DNA of 64,000 nt, taken from assembly GCF_000513895.2 (NCBI RefSeq), contig NZ_CP165782.1, positions 62,001 through 126,000 of the forward strand, in the 5' to 3' direction. This document shows, in pieces, positions 53,601 through 61,425 of this stretch (position 1 is its first letter; every line of letters starts with the position of its first letter). The notes under the pieces are model-generated. The model worked only from the letters and a program-made list of their open reading frames with translations, made no database searches and was not told the DNA's origin. A program made the position numbers and the translations under genes. Source of the DNA: Ensifer sp. WSM1721 (GTDB lineage: Bacteria > Pseudomonadota > Alphaproteobacteria > Rhizobiales > Rhizobiaceae).

Positions 53601-54367
53601 ATGCCGCGGCCGGCGGAAGCCTTGCCGATGGCGCGGATGGCGGTCTCGTAGTCCTTGTAGTAGCGCTCCGCATCGGCGGCCGTCGTCGCCGCTTCGCCGA
53701 GCATGTCGTAGGAATATCGGAAGCCCTTCTGTTCGAGCTCTCGTGAGCGGTGCAGAGCCTCATCGATCGTCTCGCCGGTGACGAACTGCTCGCCCATCAT
53801 CCGCATCGCCATGTCGACGCCGCGGCGGATCACCGGCTCGCCGCAGCGGGCAATGAGCCGCGTCAGCGCGGCCGCGAGGCTGCGGTCGTTGACCGTGGAC
53901 GTCAGTTTGCCGGTGACGACAAGCCCCCAGGTCGCGGCGTTGACGAAGAGCGACCGGCTGCCGCCGAGATGCGACTTCCAATCGCCGTCGGCGATCTTGT
54001 CGCGGATCAGGGCGTCGCGCGTCGCGGTATCGGGAATGCGCAAGAGCGCCTCCGCAAGACACATCAGGGCAACGCCTTCCTGGCTCGAAAGCGAATATTC
54101 CTGCACGAGCCCCTCGACGCCGGAACTTGACTGCTTGCCGCGCAGCGCCTCGATGAGCCTGCGCGCGGTCTTCGCTGCAGCATCCCGGGTCTCCTTCGGC
54201 AGGGTCGCCGCCTCGATGAGCGGCGGCAGGCATTCCGTTTCCGGGCGGCGATAGGCGGCGGTGATTGCCCGGCGCAGCGTGCTTTGCGGCCGGATCGGTG
54301 GCGCGAAGTCGGCGAACGGCGCGGGCGCAGCGTCGGTCACGGGTTTCTGAAGCGGGCTCTGGCTCAT
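50666..54367 (-). CDS. putA: Bifunctional proline dehydrogenase / glutamate-semialdehyde dehydrogenase
   Basis: 1233 residues, the length of S. meliloti PutA. Oxidises proline to glutamate using FAD then NAD. The proline dehydrogenase barrel (about 190-480) contains LRLVKGAYWDAEIK and FATHNAQTLA. The P5C dehydrogenase (about 560-1010) has AETGGQNAMIVDSSA (Glu base) and SAGQRCSALRV (Cys nucleophile). A third C-terminal domain follows (about 1010-1233). No N-terminal ribbon-helix-helix, so it is not self-repressing as in E. coli. GGAGGA lies before the ATG at 54367. Confidence 0.97.
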   Translation of the reverse strand: MSQSPLQKPVTDAAPAPFADFAPPIRPQSTLRRAITAAYRRPETECLPPLIEAATLPKETRDAAAKTARRLIEALRGKQSSSGVEGLVQEYSLSSQEGVALMCLAEALLRIPDTATRDALIRDKIADGDWKSHLGGSRSLFVNAATWGLVVTGKLTSTVNDRSLAAALTRLIARCGEPVIRRGVDMAMRMMGEQFVTGETIDEALHRSRELEQKGFRYSYDMLGEAATTAADAERYYKDYETAIRAIGKASAGRGIYEGPGISIKLSALHPRYSRPQAARVMGELLPKVKALALLAKKYDIGLNIDAEEADRLELSLDLLEDLCLDADLAGWNGMGFVVQAYGKRCPFVLDFIIDLARRSGRRIMLRLVKGAYWDAEIKRAQLDGLEDFPVFTRKVYTDVSYVACARKLLSATDVIFPQFATHNAQTLATIYHMAGKDFQVGKYEFQCLHGMGEPLYEEVVGGGKLDRPCRIYAPVGTHETLLAYLVRRLLENGANSSFVHRINDPKVSVDELIADPVELVRSMPVVGAKHDKIALPADLFRQTRRNSAGLDLSNEETLGSLTEAMKASATIGWTAAPQLATGVASGETRPVMNPGDRRDVVGSVTETSDDDARRAVRLAAEAAASWAAVSPAERAASLERAADLMQARMPTLLGLIMREAGKSVLNAIAEVREAVDFLRYYAEQTRRTLGPAHRALGPVVCISPWNFPLAIFTGQVAAALVAGNPVLAKPAEETPLIAAEAVRILHEAGVPASVLQLLPGDGRVGAALVAAPETAGVMFTGSTEVARLIQAQLADRLSPRGRPVPLIAETGGQNAMIVDSSALAEQVVGDVITSAFDSAGQRCSALRVLCLQEDVADRILTMLKGALRELNIGRTDRLSVDVGPVITVEAKEIIEKHIERMRGLGRKVEQLGLAAETGQGTFVPPTIIELEKLSDLKREVFGPVLHVIRYRRDDLDRLIDDINATGYGLTFGLHTRLDETIAHVTSRIKAGNLYVNRNIIGAVVGVQPFGGRGLSGTGPKAGGPLYLGRLVMTAPVPPQHSSVHTDPTLLDFAKWLDGKGARAEAEAARNAGSNSALGLDLELPGPVGERNLYALHPRGRILLVPATESGLYHQLAAALATGNSVVVDAASGLQASLKGLPQSIALRVSWSKDWAADGPFSGALVEGDDERIREVNKTIAALPGPLMLVQAASGEEIARNPNAYCLNWLVEEVSTSINTAAAGGNASLMAIG

Positions 54368-54553
54368 TGAACGCTGTCCTCCACGGAACGGTAGCGGGCG
54401 CCACTCACGCCCTGATGTCGTGGCAGAAAATACGCTTGCTGCCGCCGAACATCCATCCGGCAAATTTCCGCTCCTTTAGGATGTTTCCCTACAATTTAGG
54501 TCGAAAACAAGCAACCATACGGAAGACGGCAAAACGCACCGAATGATCCGAAG

Positions 54554-54868
54554 TCAGGCGGCCGCTCCGAAAAGCCGCTCTCGCGCCATCAGGCACTCGT
54601 CGTCTCCCGGCATGCAGGTGCGGCAGACGATGGGGCGCACGGCGTAAACTTTGCAAATCACCGAACGGCCGAGTGTGCCCTCGAGCGCGGTGCAGCGGTC
54701 GTTTTCGCAGCGCATGCCGCCGAGATCGGCGGCCACATAGTCCGCCGGTATGCGATCGAGTTCTTCCTCCGTTTCAAGCGAGAAACGCGGCCATTCCGCC
54801 GAATAGGCGCAGCAGGCGCCGCAAGTCTGGCAGTCGAAATCCTGATTGACGAGAACGGCATCGGTCAT
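54554..54868 (-). CDS. YkgJ-family cysteine-cluster protein
   Basis: 104-residue Cys-rich protein: CQTCGACCAY near the N-terminus, CENDRCTAL in the middle, and CKVYAVRPIVCRTCMPGDDEC, the YkgJ metal/Fe-S signature. Role unknown. It follows the phosphodiesterase gene by 38 bases on the same strand. Confidence 0.87.
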   Translation of the reverse strand: MTDAVLVNQDFDCQTCGACCAYSAEWPRFSLETEEELDRIPADYVAADLGGMRCENDRCTALEGTLGRSVICKVYAVRPIVCRTCMPGDDECLMARERLFGAAA

Positions 54869-54906
54869 AAAGTGAGCCTAGCACGAAGGCCGCTGCGCTG
54901 GAACGC

Positions 54907-55713
54907 TCACGCGACCGCCGCATCGCGCCTGGCGATTTCGTAGTCTTCCGTGTGCACGAGCACGCCGTCCTCGGTCACCAGCGCGATGCCGTAGGCTGCC
55001 GGTTCGTCGACGGAAAGGGAGGCGTCCGGTATGTCGAAGGGCATCGGCTGCTGGTGTACCGGGCTCTTGAAGATCGAGAAGGGAATGCCGTGGCTGGAGC
55101 CGCTGATGGTGCGGTGAACATGCCCGGCGAAAATATGGCGAACATTGCCGTGCCGCTTCACGAGCGCGTAGAAGTCGTCCCCGTTGATGAGGCGGATCAT
55201 GTCGATGCCGGCAAAGCCGCTAGCGTGCGGCGGATGATGCATGAAGATCAGCGCCGGTCGGTCGCCGGCCTCGTCGAGCTGCCGGTCGAGCCAAGCGAGG
55301 CGCCTTTCGCAAAGACGGCCGGCATGGCTCATCGGATAGTCGTAGGGCGGCGCAAAAAGCGTGTCGAGCAGGATCGCGCGGCAATCGGCGAAATCGATCG
55401 CCTGCTGGACAAAGCCGTTGTCGTCCGTCGCCGCCTCGGCGAAGACATCCAGAAAAACCTCGCGGCGGTCGTGGTTGCCGATCATGAGCGCCGCCGGCGG
55501 GACCAGCTCGCCGAGAAGCGGTTTCAACCGCTCGTAGGACGGACGGTCCGCCCCATGCGCGAGGTCGCCGGCGAAAATCACCCGGTCCGCGTCCGCATGA
55601 TAACGGTTGACATGGGCGATGCCGTTGGCGAGTCGCCGATAAGGGTCGAGCCCGATGATCGCCGCACCTTCGGGAACCATGTGCAGGTCGGTGAAAATGA
55701 TGAACTTCGTCAT
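54907..55713 (-). CDS. spdA: Class III cyclic-nucleotide phosphodiesterase (SpdA-like)
   Basis: 268-residue calcineurin-type metallophosphoesterase. Metal motifs: FTDLHMV (D, H), FAGDLAHG, IGNHDRR, FMHHPPHASG, FAGHVHR. In S. meliloti the gene in this neighbourhood is SpdA, which acts on cyclic AMP, with biochemical preference for 2',3'-cAMP. The name here rests on sequence type plus location beside cyclase and Clr genes. Start at 55713 (MTKFIIFTDLH). Confidence 0.85.
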   Translation of the reverse strand: MTKFIIFTDLHMVPEGAAIIGLDPYRRLANGIAHVNRYHADADRVIFAGDLAHGADRPSYERLKPLLGELVPPAALMIGNHDRREVFLDVFAEAATDDNGFVQQAIDFADCRAILLDTLFAPPYDYPMSHAGRLCERRLAWLDRQLDEAGDRPALIFMHHPPHASGFAGIDMIRLINGDDFYALVKRHGNVRHIFAGHVHRTISGSSHGIPFSIFKSPVHQQPMPFDIPDASLSVDEPAAYGIALVTEDGVLVHTEDYEIARRDAAVA

Positions 55714-55805
55714 GTTCGTCCGCGGTAGTGCCTCGCTATCACGCTCCTGCGCCTGCCGGCGCGCGTCAAGCGGCAAGTTTGGGCACGTGCCGACCGAGCG
55801 TTTGC

Positions 55806-55908
55806 GCGGGATGAGGAAAACTGTGCGCGCTTTCCGCCCGCATCCCGCCCGAACTTATGAGAGGCGATCACGATGATTTAGGTCGGTCCAGTCTAAATCA
55901 TCGTGATC
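55806..55908. repeat. Two-module palindromic element (GCGGGAT then GATCACG)
   Basis: 55806-55848: GCGGGATGAGGAAAA / TTTCCGCCCGCATCCCGC. 55866-55908: GATCACGATGATTTAGG / TCTAAATCATCGTGATC. It fills most of the spdA/proline-racemase-family gap; module order is reversed relative to 48093-48206. Confidence 0.85.
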
Positions 55909-55994
55909 TAGCGGTTCCCTTGCGGCGGGATCGGGATCGCGATATGGATCGCCGCGAACGCTGATATATCAGGTGCCATAGCCGGAGACATGTG

Positions 55995-57029
55995 ATGAGA
56001 TGGAAGCGCACGATCCAGTTGCTAGATGTTCATTGCGAGGGCGAGATCGGCAAGGTGGCGATCGGCGGCGTGCCGAAGATCCCGGGCAATTCCATTGCCG
56101 AGCAGTTGAACCACATCAATACAGTGGATGACAGCCTGCGTCGCTTCCTGTGCCTGGAGCCGCGCTCGGGCTCGATCGGCTCCGTCAATCTGCTGGTGCC
56201 GCCGAAACGGCCGGAGGCGGATGTGGGCTTCATCATCCTGCAGGCCGACCAGGCGCATGCGATGTCCGGGTCCAATTCGATCTGCGTGACGACGGCGCTG
56301 CTGGAATCCGGCATTGTCGAAATGAAGGAGCCGGAAACCGTGGTGATGCTCGACACGGCGGCGGGCCTCGTGAAGGCAACGGCCACATGCCGCGACGGGC
56401 GCTGCGAACGCGTGAAGCTTACCATGGTCCCGTCCTTCGTGCAGGAATTGGATGTGGAGGTGGACACGCCCGATTGGGGCCGCATCAAACTCGATCTCTG
56501 CTTCGGCGGCATCTTTTATGCGCTTGTCGACGTCCGCCAGGTCGGCACGATGATTGAGAAGGCGAATGCGCGCCGGATCGTCGAGATGGGGATGGTGCTG
56601 AAGGACATCGTCAACCGCACGATCCCGGTGGTGCACCCGGAAATCCCGGAGATCAGGGGCGTGGCCTACGTCATGTTCCGCGACACGGAGGCGGACGGAA
56701 CCGTTCGGACCTGCACGACCATGTGGCCGGGCCGCGTCGATCGCTCGCCCTGCGGTACCGGCAGTTCGGCCAATCTCGCGACGTTGCATGCGCGCGGCAA
56801 GGTCAAGCCGGGAGACGTCTTGAAATCCCGGTCCATCATCGGCTCGGAATTCGAGGTCGGACTCGAAGGCGTGACGACGGTCGCGGGCCGGCAGGCGATC
56901 ATCCCCACCATTTCGGGTCGCGGCTGGACCTTCGGTCTGCACCAGGTGGCCCTTGATCCGTTCGATCCGCTCGCCGATGGCTTCGCACTGACCGATACCT
57001 GGGGGCCGCAGGCGGGCGAGATCCGTTGA
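55995..57029 (+). CDS. Proline racemase-family enzyme, probable trans-3-hydroxy-L-proline dehydratase
   Basis: 344 residues with the two-lobed proline racemase fold. The first catalytic position, Cys in racemases and epimerases, reads AMSGSNSICVTTALLE, so it is Ser. The second, DRSPCGTGSSANLA, keeps its Cys. A Ser/Cys or Thr/Cys pair is the pattern reported for trans-3-hydroxy-L-proline dehydratases rather than racemases. ATG at 55995 follows GGAGA; a GTG three bases upstream is possible. It sits between spdA and the Sel1-like gene, about 1.6 kb from putA. Confidence 0.85.
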   Translation: MRWKRTIQLLDVHCEGEIGKVAIGGVPKIPGNSIAEQLNHINTVDDSLRRFLCLEPRSGSIGSVNLLVPPKRPEADVGFIILQADQAHAMSGSNSICVTTALLESGIVEMKEPETVVMLDTAAGLVKATATCRDGRCERVKLTMVPSFVQELDVEVDTPDWGRIKLDLCFGGIFYALVDVRQVGTMIEKANARRIVEMGMVLKDIVNRTIPVVHPEIPEIRGVAYVMFRDTEADGTVRTCTTMWPGRVDRSPCGTGSSANLATLHARGKVKPGDVLKSRSIIGSEFEVGLEGVTTVAGRQAIIPTISGRGWTFGLHQVALDPFDPLADGFALTDTWGPQAGEIR

Positions 57030-57071
57030 TGCCGGATCGCCCCGGCGCCTGACCATGACGGAAAGGCGTGA

Positions 57072-57662
57072 TCATCGCGGCAGCCGGTCCGTGTCTGCCC
57101 GCGCCAGCCGGTCCGTGTCTGCCCGCGCCAGCCATTGGGAGGCAACTTCGTCGTCGACATTCGTCGCCAGGCCGTCGCGAGGAGTCGCGGCGAGATAGCG
57201 GGCGGCGAGGATATTTCCTTGAGCCGCCGCCCGCTGGTAGAGGCTGACGGCCGCTTCCGTTTCTCCACGCTCGGCAAGTACCTCGCCGTAGCCCACCATC
57301 GCGAGCGCATGGCCGTTCTTGGCGGCTTCGGCGAGAACGCGTTGCGACTGCAGCTTCTGCCCGGCCCTGTCGAGAACGCGTGCGAGCTGGAATTGGGTCC
57401 GGGCGCCGCCATTCTGGTTATAAGCCTCGCGGCACGCCGAAAGCGCGATGCCGATGCGGATGTCCTGTGTGGCAACGGCGGGGAACGCCCTGTTTCGCGT
57501 AAGGTCGAACTCGCTGCCGGCTTCCCGGTCACACTGTTCGGCCGCCGTGAGATCGGCGGCGCGCGCCGAAGGAAATGCGGTCGTAGCGAAGGCGGCAAGC
57601 GCGACGACCGCAAGCGGAACGCCCTTGGCGATCCTAATGTCCAAACCGGTCCGGTTCTTCAT
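57072..57662 (-). CDS. Exported Sel1-like repeat protein (SMc02178 position)
   Basis: 196 residues with a signal peptide ending SARAAD (about residue 35). One cysteine pair, then Sel1/TPR-like helical repeats (QFQLARVLDRAGQK..., AMVGYGEVLAERGETEAAVSLYQRAAAQGNILAARYLA). The C-terminus is a tandem ARADTDRL repeat. AGGAG lies before the ATG. Clr box 50 bases upstream. In S. meliloti the Clr/cAMP-dependent gene smc02178, which limits secondary root infection, lies at this place beside cyaD1 and clr; equivalence is by location, box and export signal. Confidence 0.8.
   Translation of the reverse strand: MKNRTGLDIRIAKGVPLAVVALAAFATTAFPSARAADLTAAEQCDREAGSEFDLTRNRAFPAVATQDIRIGIALSACREAYNQNGGARTQFQLARVLDRAGQKLQSQRVLAEAAKNGHALAMVGYGEVLAERGETEAAVSLYQRAAAQGNILAARYLAATPRDGLATNVDDEVASQWLARADTDRLARADTDRLPR
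57081..57133. repeat. 24-bp in-frame tandem repeat
   Basis: CAGCCGGTCCGTGTCTGCCC plus GCGC, repeated twice (57081-57104, 57105-57128) with a start of a third. It adds an eight-residue unit to the C-terminus of the Sel1-like protein. Confidence 0.85.
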
Positions 57663-57711
57663 GATGATCTCCTAATGTTGTCCAATTCTAAAACCCCCGT
57701 GATGCGGCGCA

Positions 57712-57727
57712 TGTTCCTCGGGAAACA
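57712..57727. promoter_or_regulatory. Clr (cAMP-CRP-like) binding box
   Basis: TGTTCCTCGGGAAACA fits TGTT-N8-AACA and is one base off the known S. meliloti Clr consensus form TGTTCCGCGGGAAACA. It lies 50 bases ahead of the Sel1-like start and between it and the divergent FecR gene, so it could control both. The clr gene itself is 2.8 kb away. Confidence 0.85.
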
Positions 57728-57860
57728 GCGGCGATGAGGGCGAAGCGGCGAGGTTGGGGCGAGGCGATTGCATCTTGCATCACCAATGCGTGCGTTTATC
57801 CTCGGATGGCGCCGGAAGCGCGAACAGGAGGCGCTGCCATCAAGCAGCGGGCACAGGTCG

Positions 57861-58478
57861 ATGCGGCAACCAGATGTGAAAAGAAGGCTCTTCCTTTGCG
57901 GCCTGATGCTTGCTGCCATGGGTGGCGGAACGGCTGTGACTGCGGCCAGCCCGGTCGTAGGCAAGGCGCGGAATATCCGTGGCAATGTTCGCCGCCGGCA
58001 GGGGGGCGACGAGGGGCGCCTCGCCGCCGGCGACGCGGTTCTCGACAACGACTATGTCTCCACGAGCACCAACAGCTTTGCCGATCTCGCGCTCAGCGAG
58101 ACGCGCATCCTGCTCGGTCCACAGACGGAACTCCTCATCGATAGCTTCCTCGCCGCTGAGGGCGGCACGCTCGAACTCGGACTGGGCCGCATGGTGTTCG
58201 ACCGGCCCGACAATTTGCCGAAGATGGATGTGGCGGTGCGAACGGCCTTCGGCATGATCGGGGTTCGCGGGACGAAATTCTTCTGTGGTCCGAGCCGGGC
58301 GGCCTTTGCCGTCTTCGTGGAGCGTGGCTCCGTCTCCGTCCGAGGCGGCGGCGTGACGCGGACGGTCTCGGCCGGCCAGGGCGTCGATTTCACGAGCCCG
58401 GGTGCTCCACCGAGCGAGCCGACGAACTGGGGCCAGGCGCGAATCCGGCAAGCCTATGCGAGCGTTGGGCTGAGGTGA
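57861..58478 (+). CDS. Exported FecR-domain protein
   Basis: 205 residues from the ATG at 57861. Twin-Arg-like/Sec signal (VKRRLFLCGLMLAAMGGGTAVTAASP), then a FecR-type beta domain: RNIRGNVRR, LAAGDAVLDNDYVSTSTNSFADL, LGPQTELLID, VRTAFGMIGVRGTKFFC and VERGSVSVRGGG. FecR domains are often encoded beside CHASE2 cyclases and may act as periplasmic signal or assembly partners. Upstream in-frame starts (57768, 57786) have no signal-peptide logic. Convergent with the cyclase gene. Confidence 0.85.
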   Translation: MRQPDVKRRLFLCGLMLAAMGGGTAVTAASPVVGKARNIRGNVRRRQGGDEGRLAAGDAVLDNDYVSTSTNSFADLALSETRILLGPQTELLIDSFLAAEGGTLELGLGRMVFDRPDNLPKMDVAVRTAFGMIGVRGTKFFCGPSRAAFAVFVERGSVSVRGGGVTRTVSAGQGVDFTSPGAPPSEPTNWGQARIRQAYASVGLR

Positions 58479-58506
58479 GGTAGTTTCAAGGTCGAGATCC
58501 GCCCCT

Positions 58507-58589
58507 CATCCCGCTGCCGCGACCTTCTGCCCGATCGGACCGACACGTCGCGCCGCCCCGGCCCTTCGGCTCGTCGCGGCAGCGGGATG
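58507..58589. repeat. Perfect 17-bp inverted repeat between convergent genes
   Basis: Arms CATCCCGCTGCCGCGAC (58507-58523) and GTCGCGGCAGCGGGATG (58573-58589) with a 49-base loop, between the FecR and cyclase stops. Probably a shared transcript end, and a member of the CTCATCCCGCTGCC repeat family also seen at 50441. Confidence 0.7.
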
Positions 58590-58606
58590 ACGGGCGGCCA
58601 TAAGCC

Positions 58607-60475
58607 TCATCCGTCGCCATCCACCACGGTGAAAAGCTCCAGCGACCCAAAGCCGCGAATGTCGTGTGGCCCGAGCGTACGCAGCGCTGCGCGCGACTGG
58701 GTGGCGGCGGCCGGGCCGATGCAGATGGCCGTGCCAAGGAACTTGTTCGCTTCCTGCAGGCGCGCGGCGAGGTTTACGGCATCGCCATGGGCCGTATAGT
58801 CGAGTTTCCCGCCGGCCCCGACCTCTCCAAGTACAGCCGGACCGGTTTCGATGCCGATCCGGGTTCTGCCGAAGCCATGTTCGGCAAATTGCGGGCGCTT
58901 GCGCATTTCCTCTGTCAGATTGCGGATCGCCACGGCGCATTTGATCGCTTTGTCGACATGGTCGGCGAGATCTTCGGGCGCGTTGAAGAGGGCATGGACG
59001 GCGTCGCCAACGACCTTGTCGACCATGCCGCCATGTCGGGAGACGAGGGCGTTCACCTCGGCGAAATAGATGTCGAGCAAGGACACGAGCTCGCGCGGCC
59101 CGAGCTTCTGCGACAGCGTAGAAAAGCCTTCGATATCGGTGAAGAGCGCCGTCACGGGGCGTTCCTCGCCGGCCATGCGGCCGCGATACGGTTCGTCGAT
59201 GTAGCGCGCCACCACGGACTGCGGCAGATACTGCGCGAATTTCCGCCGGGCAATCGCTTCGGCGCGACGCACCCGGGCGAGTTGGAGCGCGCTCGTCACT
59301 ACGAGGACAGCCACCAGGGCAACCGAGATGCTAACCGCGTCGACGAGCCAGCCGGTGGCGGCGTAGATCGCGCCGGCAACGGCGACGACCGCAAGCACGG
59401 CCGCCGAGCCGAGAGCGAGCGTCGTCAGGGGACGCAGTTTCGTTGCGCCATAGGCGGCGACCGTCCCCGCGGCGAAGCTGAAAAGCGCTTCGAGCAGAGG
59501 CAGATCGCCGTGCCGATAGGGCACGAAACCCGTCGTGATTGCATTGGCGATGTCGGCATGGATCTGCACCGAGGCTTCGAGCGGCATGGAGGCGGTCGGG
59601 CGTAGGCCGCCGAGGCTCGGCATGCTGCTGCCGAGAAAGACGAGCTTGCCCGCGAGCCGGCTTCCGTTGGCCTTATCAGCCAGGACGTCGGCTGCCGAAA
59701 GCGTTCGTTCGGCGATTGCCTCTTCCGAGCTTGCGACGAACCGCAAGTTGCCGCTTTCGTCGAGCGGGATGATAGCGTGGTCGAGCCTCAGCCAAGCGGG
59801 TTCGCCGCCGAGTACCGGCGTGCTGCTTGCCGCGGCAAGCCGGCCCGCTTCGATACCGAGCGCCGGATAGGCATCATTGCCGAGGATGGCGAAAGCCTGC
59901 ACGCGCCGGACGCGTGCATCGTCGTCGCCGACGAGGAAGGCGGCGGCCGCGGCTTTCGATTGCTCCATGAAGGCGGGGCAGGAGGTTTCCGCGCCTTGGA
60001 TGAACCATTGCGCGGGCACCGCAAGCCTGCGCCGCAAGGCGAGCGGAGGAACGGGGCGCGGGTGCTCCAGGGCGCGATCGGCAGCCAGGAAGCCCAGGAC
60101 GACGGGCGCTTCGGCGAGTGCTGTGGCGAGCCCGCTGTTTGCCGGCAAGGCCGGATCGCAGTCAGCGCTGAAGACGAAATCGACCGCGATTGCCTTTGCC
60201 CCGGCCGCGGCGAGCCGCACTATCAGCTCGGCAGTCGCGCCCCTGTCCCAGATGCCGGATTTCGCTTCATAGGCCCGGCGGTCGACGTCGACGACGACGA
60301 TCTCCGGCGACCGTGGCGAGGGGACCCATTGCGTCAGATTGTCGAAGAAGAGCTCGCGCTGCGTGCGGAACACCGGTTCGGCATAAAGATACAGCATGAG
60401 CGCCGCCGCCAGGCTCGCGACGATCCCGCCGGCAAGCGGGGTGATGCGATAATGCGGCCACTGCCTGAGGCTCAA
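58607..60475 (-). CDS. cyaD1: CHASE2-domain adenylate cyclase (CyaD1-like)
   Basis: 622 residues. N-terminal helix (about 12-32), extracytoplasmic CHASE2 sensor (about 40-320, with EIVVVDVDRRAYE and KLVFLGSSMPSLGGLRPTASMP), three membrane helices (about 340-420), and a class III cyclase domain (about 440-615). Key catalytic elements: FTDIEGFSTLS (metal Asp), VVGDAVHALFNAP (second metal Asp), and DYTAHGDAVNLAARLQ, the transition-state/adenine-selecting block. The start lies five bases past the clr stop, so clr and the cyclase form one operon. In S. meliloti CyaD1 answers a plant signal in nodules. Confidence 0.92.
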   Translation of the reverse strand: MSLRQWPHYRITPLAGGIVASLAAALMLYLYAEPVFRTQRELFFDNLTQWVPSPRSPEIVVVDVDRRAYEAKSGIWDRGATAELIVRLAAAGAKAIAVDFVFSADCDPALPANSGLATALAEAPVVLGFLAADRALEHPRPVPPLALRRRLAVPAQWFIQGAETSCPAFMEQSKAAAAAFLVGDDDARVRRVQAFAILGNDAYPALGIEAGRLAAASSTPVLGGEPAWLRLDHAIIPLDESGNLRFVASSEEAIAERTLSAADVLADKANGSRLAGKLVFLGSSMPSLGGLRPTASMPLEASVQIHADIANAITTGFVPYRHGDLPLLEALFSFAAGTVAAYGATKLRPLTTLALGSAAVLAVVAVAGAIYAATGWLVDAVSISVALVAVLVVTSALQLARVRRAEAIARRKFAQYLPQSVVARYIDEPYRGRMAGEERPVTALFTDIEGFSTLSQKLGPRELVSLLDIYFAEVNALVSRHGGMVDKVVGDAVHALFNAPEDLADHVDKAIKCAVAIRNLTEEMRKRPQFAEHGFGRTRIGIETGPAVLGEVGAGGKLDYTAHGDAVNLAARLQEANKFLGTAICIGPAAATQSRAALRTLGPHDIRGFGSLELFTVVDGDG

Positions 60476-60480
60476 TCGGC

Positions 60481-61185
60481 CTAATCCTCCTCGGGATCCG
60501 CTATGCTCAGCAGACGGCCCACATTACACGAGATGATCCCGTCCGTCCGCTTGATGGCGCAGTTTTCCTCCAGCCAGAGGATGGCGCGGTTCACCTTGGG
60601 CCGACTGGCGCCGAGAATGGAGGCGATATCGGTCTGGCTGAGCGTCAGGCGGAGATTGGCGCTGGCCGGCAGCTCGCTGCCGTGGATTTGCCGCAGCGTC
60701 GCCAGGAAGAAGCGTGCCACACGGGCATTGAGGTCGTAAAGCGCGATGGTCTCCAGCCGATCCGTCGTGTCGCGCAATTGCGCGCAGAGGAACCGAATCA
60801 CCGCTTCGGCGATCTTCGGCTTCTGCGTGATGAGAGCGAGGAAATCCTTCTTGCCGATCACGTAGCCCTCGGCGGCCGTGACCGCGGTCGCGTCCGCCGA
60901 GCGAGGCTGGTCATCCAGCACCGCCATTTCGCCGAACAGCGCGCCCGCCTCATGCTGGCGCAGCAGCAGCTCGCGGCCTTGCGGCGTGAACAGCGACAGC
61001 TTTATGCGGCCGGAAACGAGGACGATCATGTAGTTGCCCTCGTCGCCGCGCTGAAAGATCACCGTTCCGGCGGGCCACTTCCGATAGGTGGCGATCTCGG
61101 CGAGCTCGCAAAGCGTTTCCCGATCGAAGTCTTCGAAAATAGGGAAGGACCGCCAAAAGGCGGGACTCCGGTTCACTTCGGCCAT
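60481..61185 (-). CDS. clr: Crp-family cAMP-responsive regulator Clr
   Basis: 234 residues. The cyclic-nucleotide pocket contains GALFGEMAVLDDQPRSADATA, with the Arg-Ser pair that contacts the phosphate in CRP. A long C-helix and winged helix-turn-helix follow (LTLSQTDIASILGASRPKVNRAILWLEE). Placed immediately upstream of the adenylate cyclase gene, as Clr is in S. meliloti. Activates TGTT-N8-AACA targets, one of which is at 57712. Confidence 0.92.
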   Translation of the reverse strand: MAEVNRSPAFWRSFPIFEDFDRETLCELAEIATYRKWPAGTVIFQRGDEGNYMIVLVSGRIKLSLFTPQGRELLLRQHEAGALFGEMAVLDDQPRSADATAVTAAEGYVIGKKDFLALITQKPKIAEAVIRFLCAQLRDTTDRLETIALYDLNARVARFFLATLRQIHGSELPASANLRLTLSQTDIASILGASRPKVNRAILWLEENCAIKRTDGIISCNVGRLLSIADPEED

Positions 61186-61425
61186 GCGATTACCCCTGCG
61201 TTCCCCTTACAGCGCCGGGATTTTTCACTCTGTCGCCGCGTCTTGCAACAGAAAAGCGCTTGATGGACGGACGTGATCGCGTGCGAAGCGCTTTATGGGC
61301 GCGTCGGTTGACGACGAATCACTTCCGTCTCTAATTTGTGAACGATCTGTCGCCGGGCCGGCGGCTAGAGGATTCTCGAAATCTTGATATCTCTGCTGCC
61401 AACGTTTCCAACAGGAGCCTCGATC

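Noticed and set aside
54480..54505. Clr box upstream of putA
   Set aside because: ATGTTTCCCTACAATTT starts like TGTT-N8 but lacks the AACA half-site at the right distance.
57081..57133. CRISPR-like or regulatory direct repeat
   Set aside because: Two adjacent copies without spacers and in frame inside a coding region; a simple tandem duplication.
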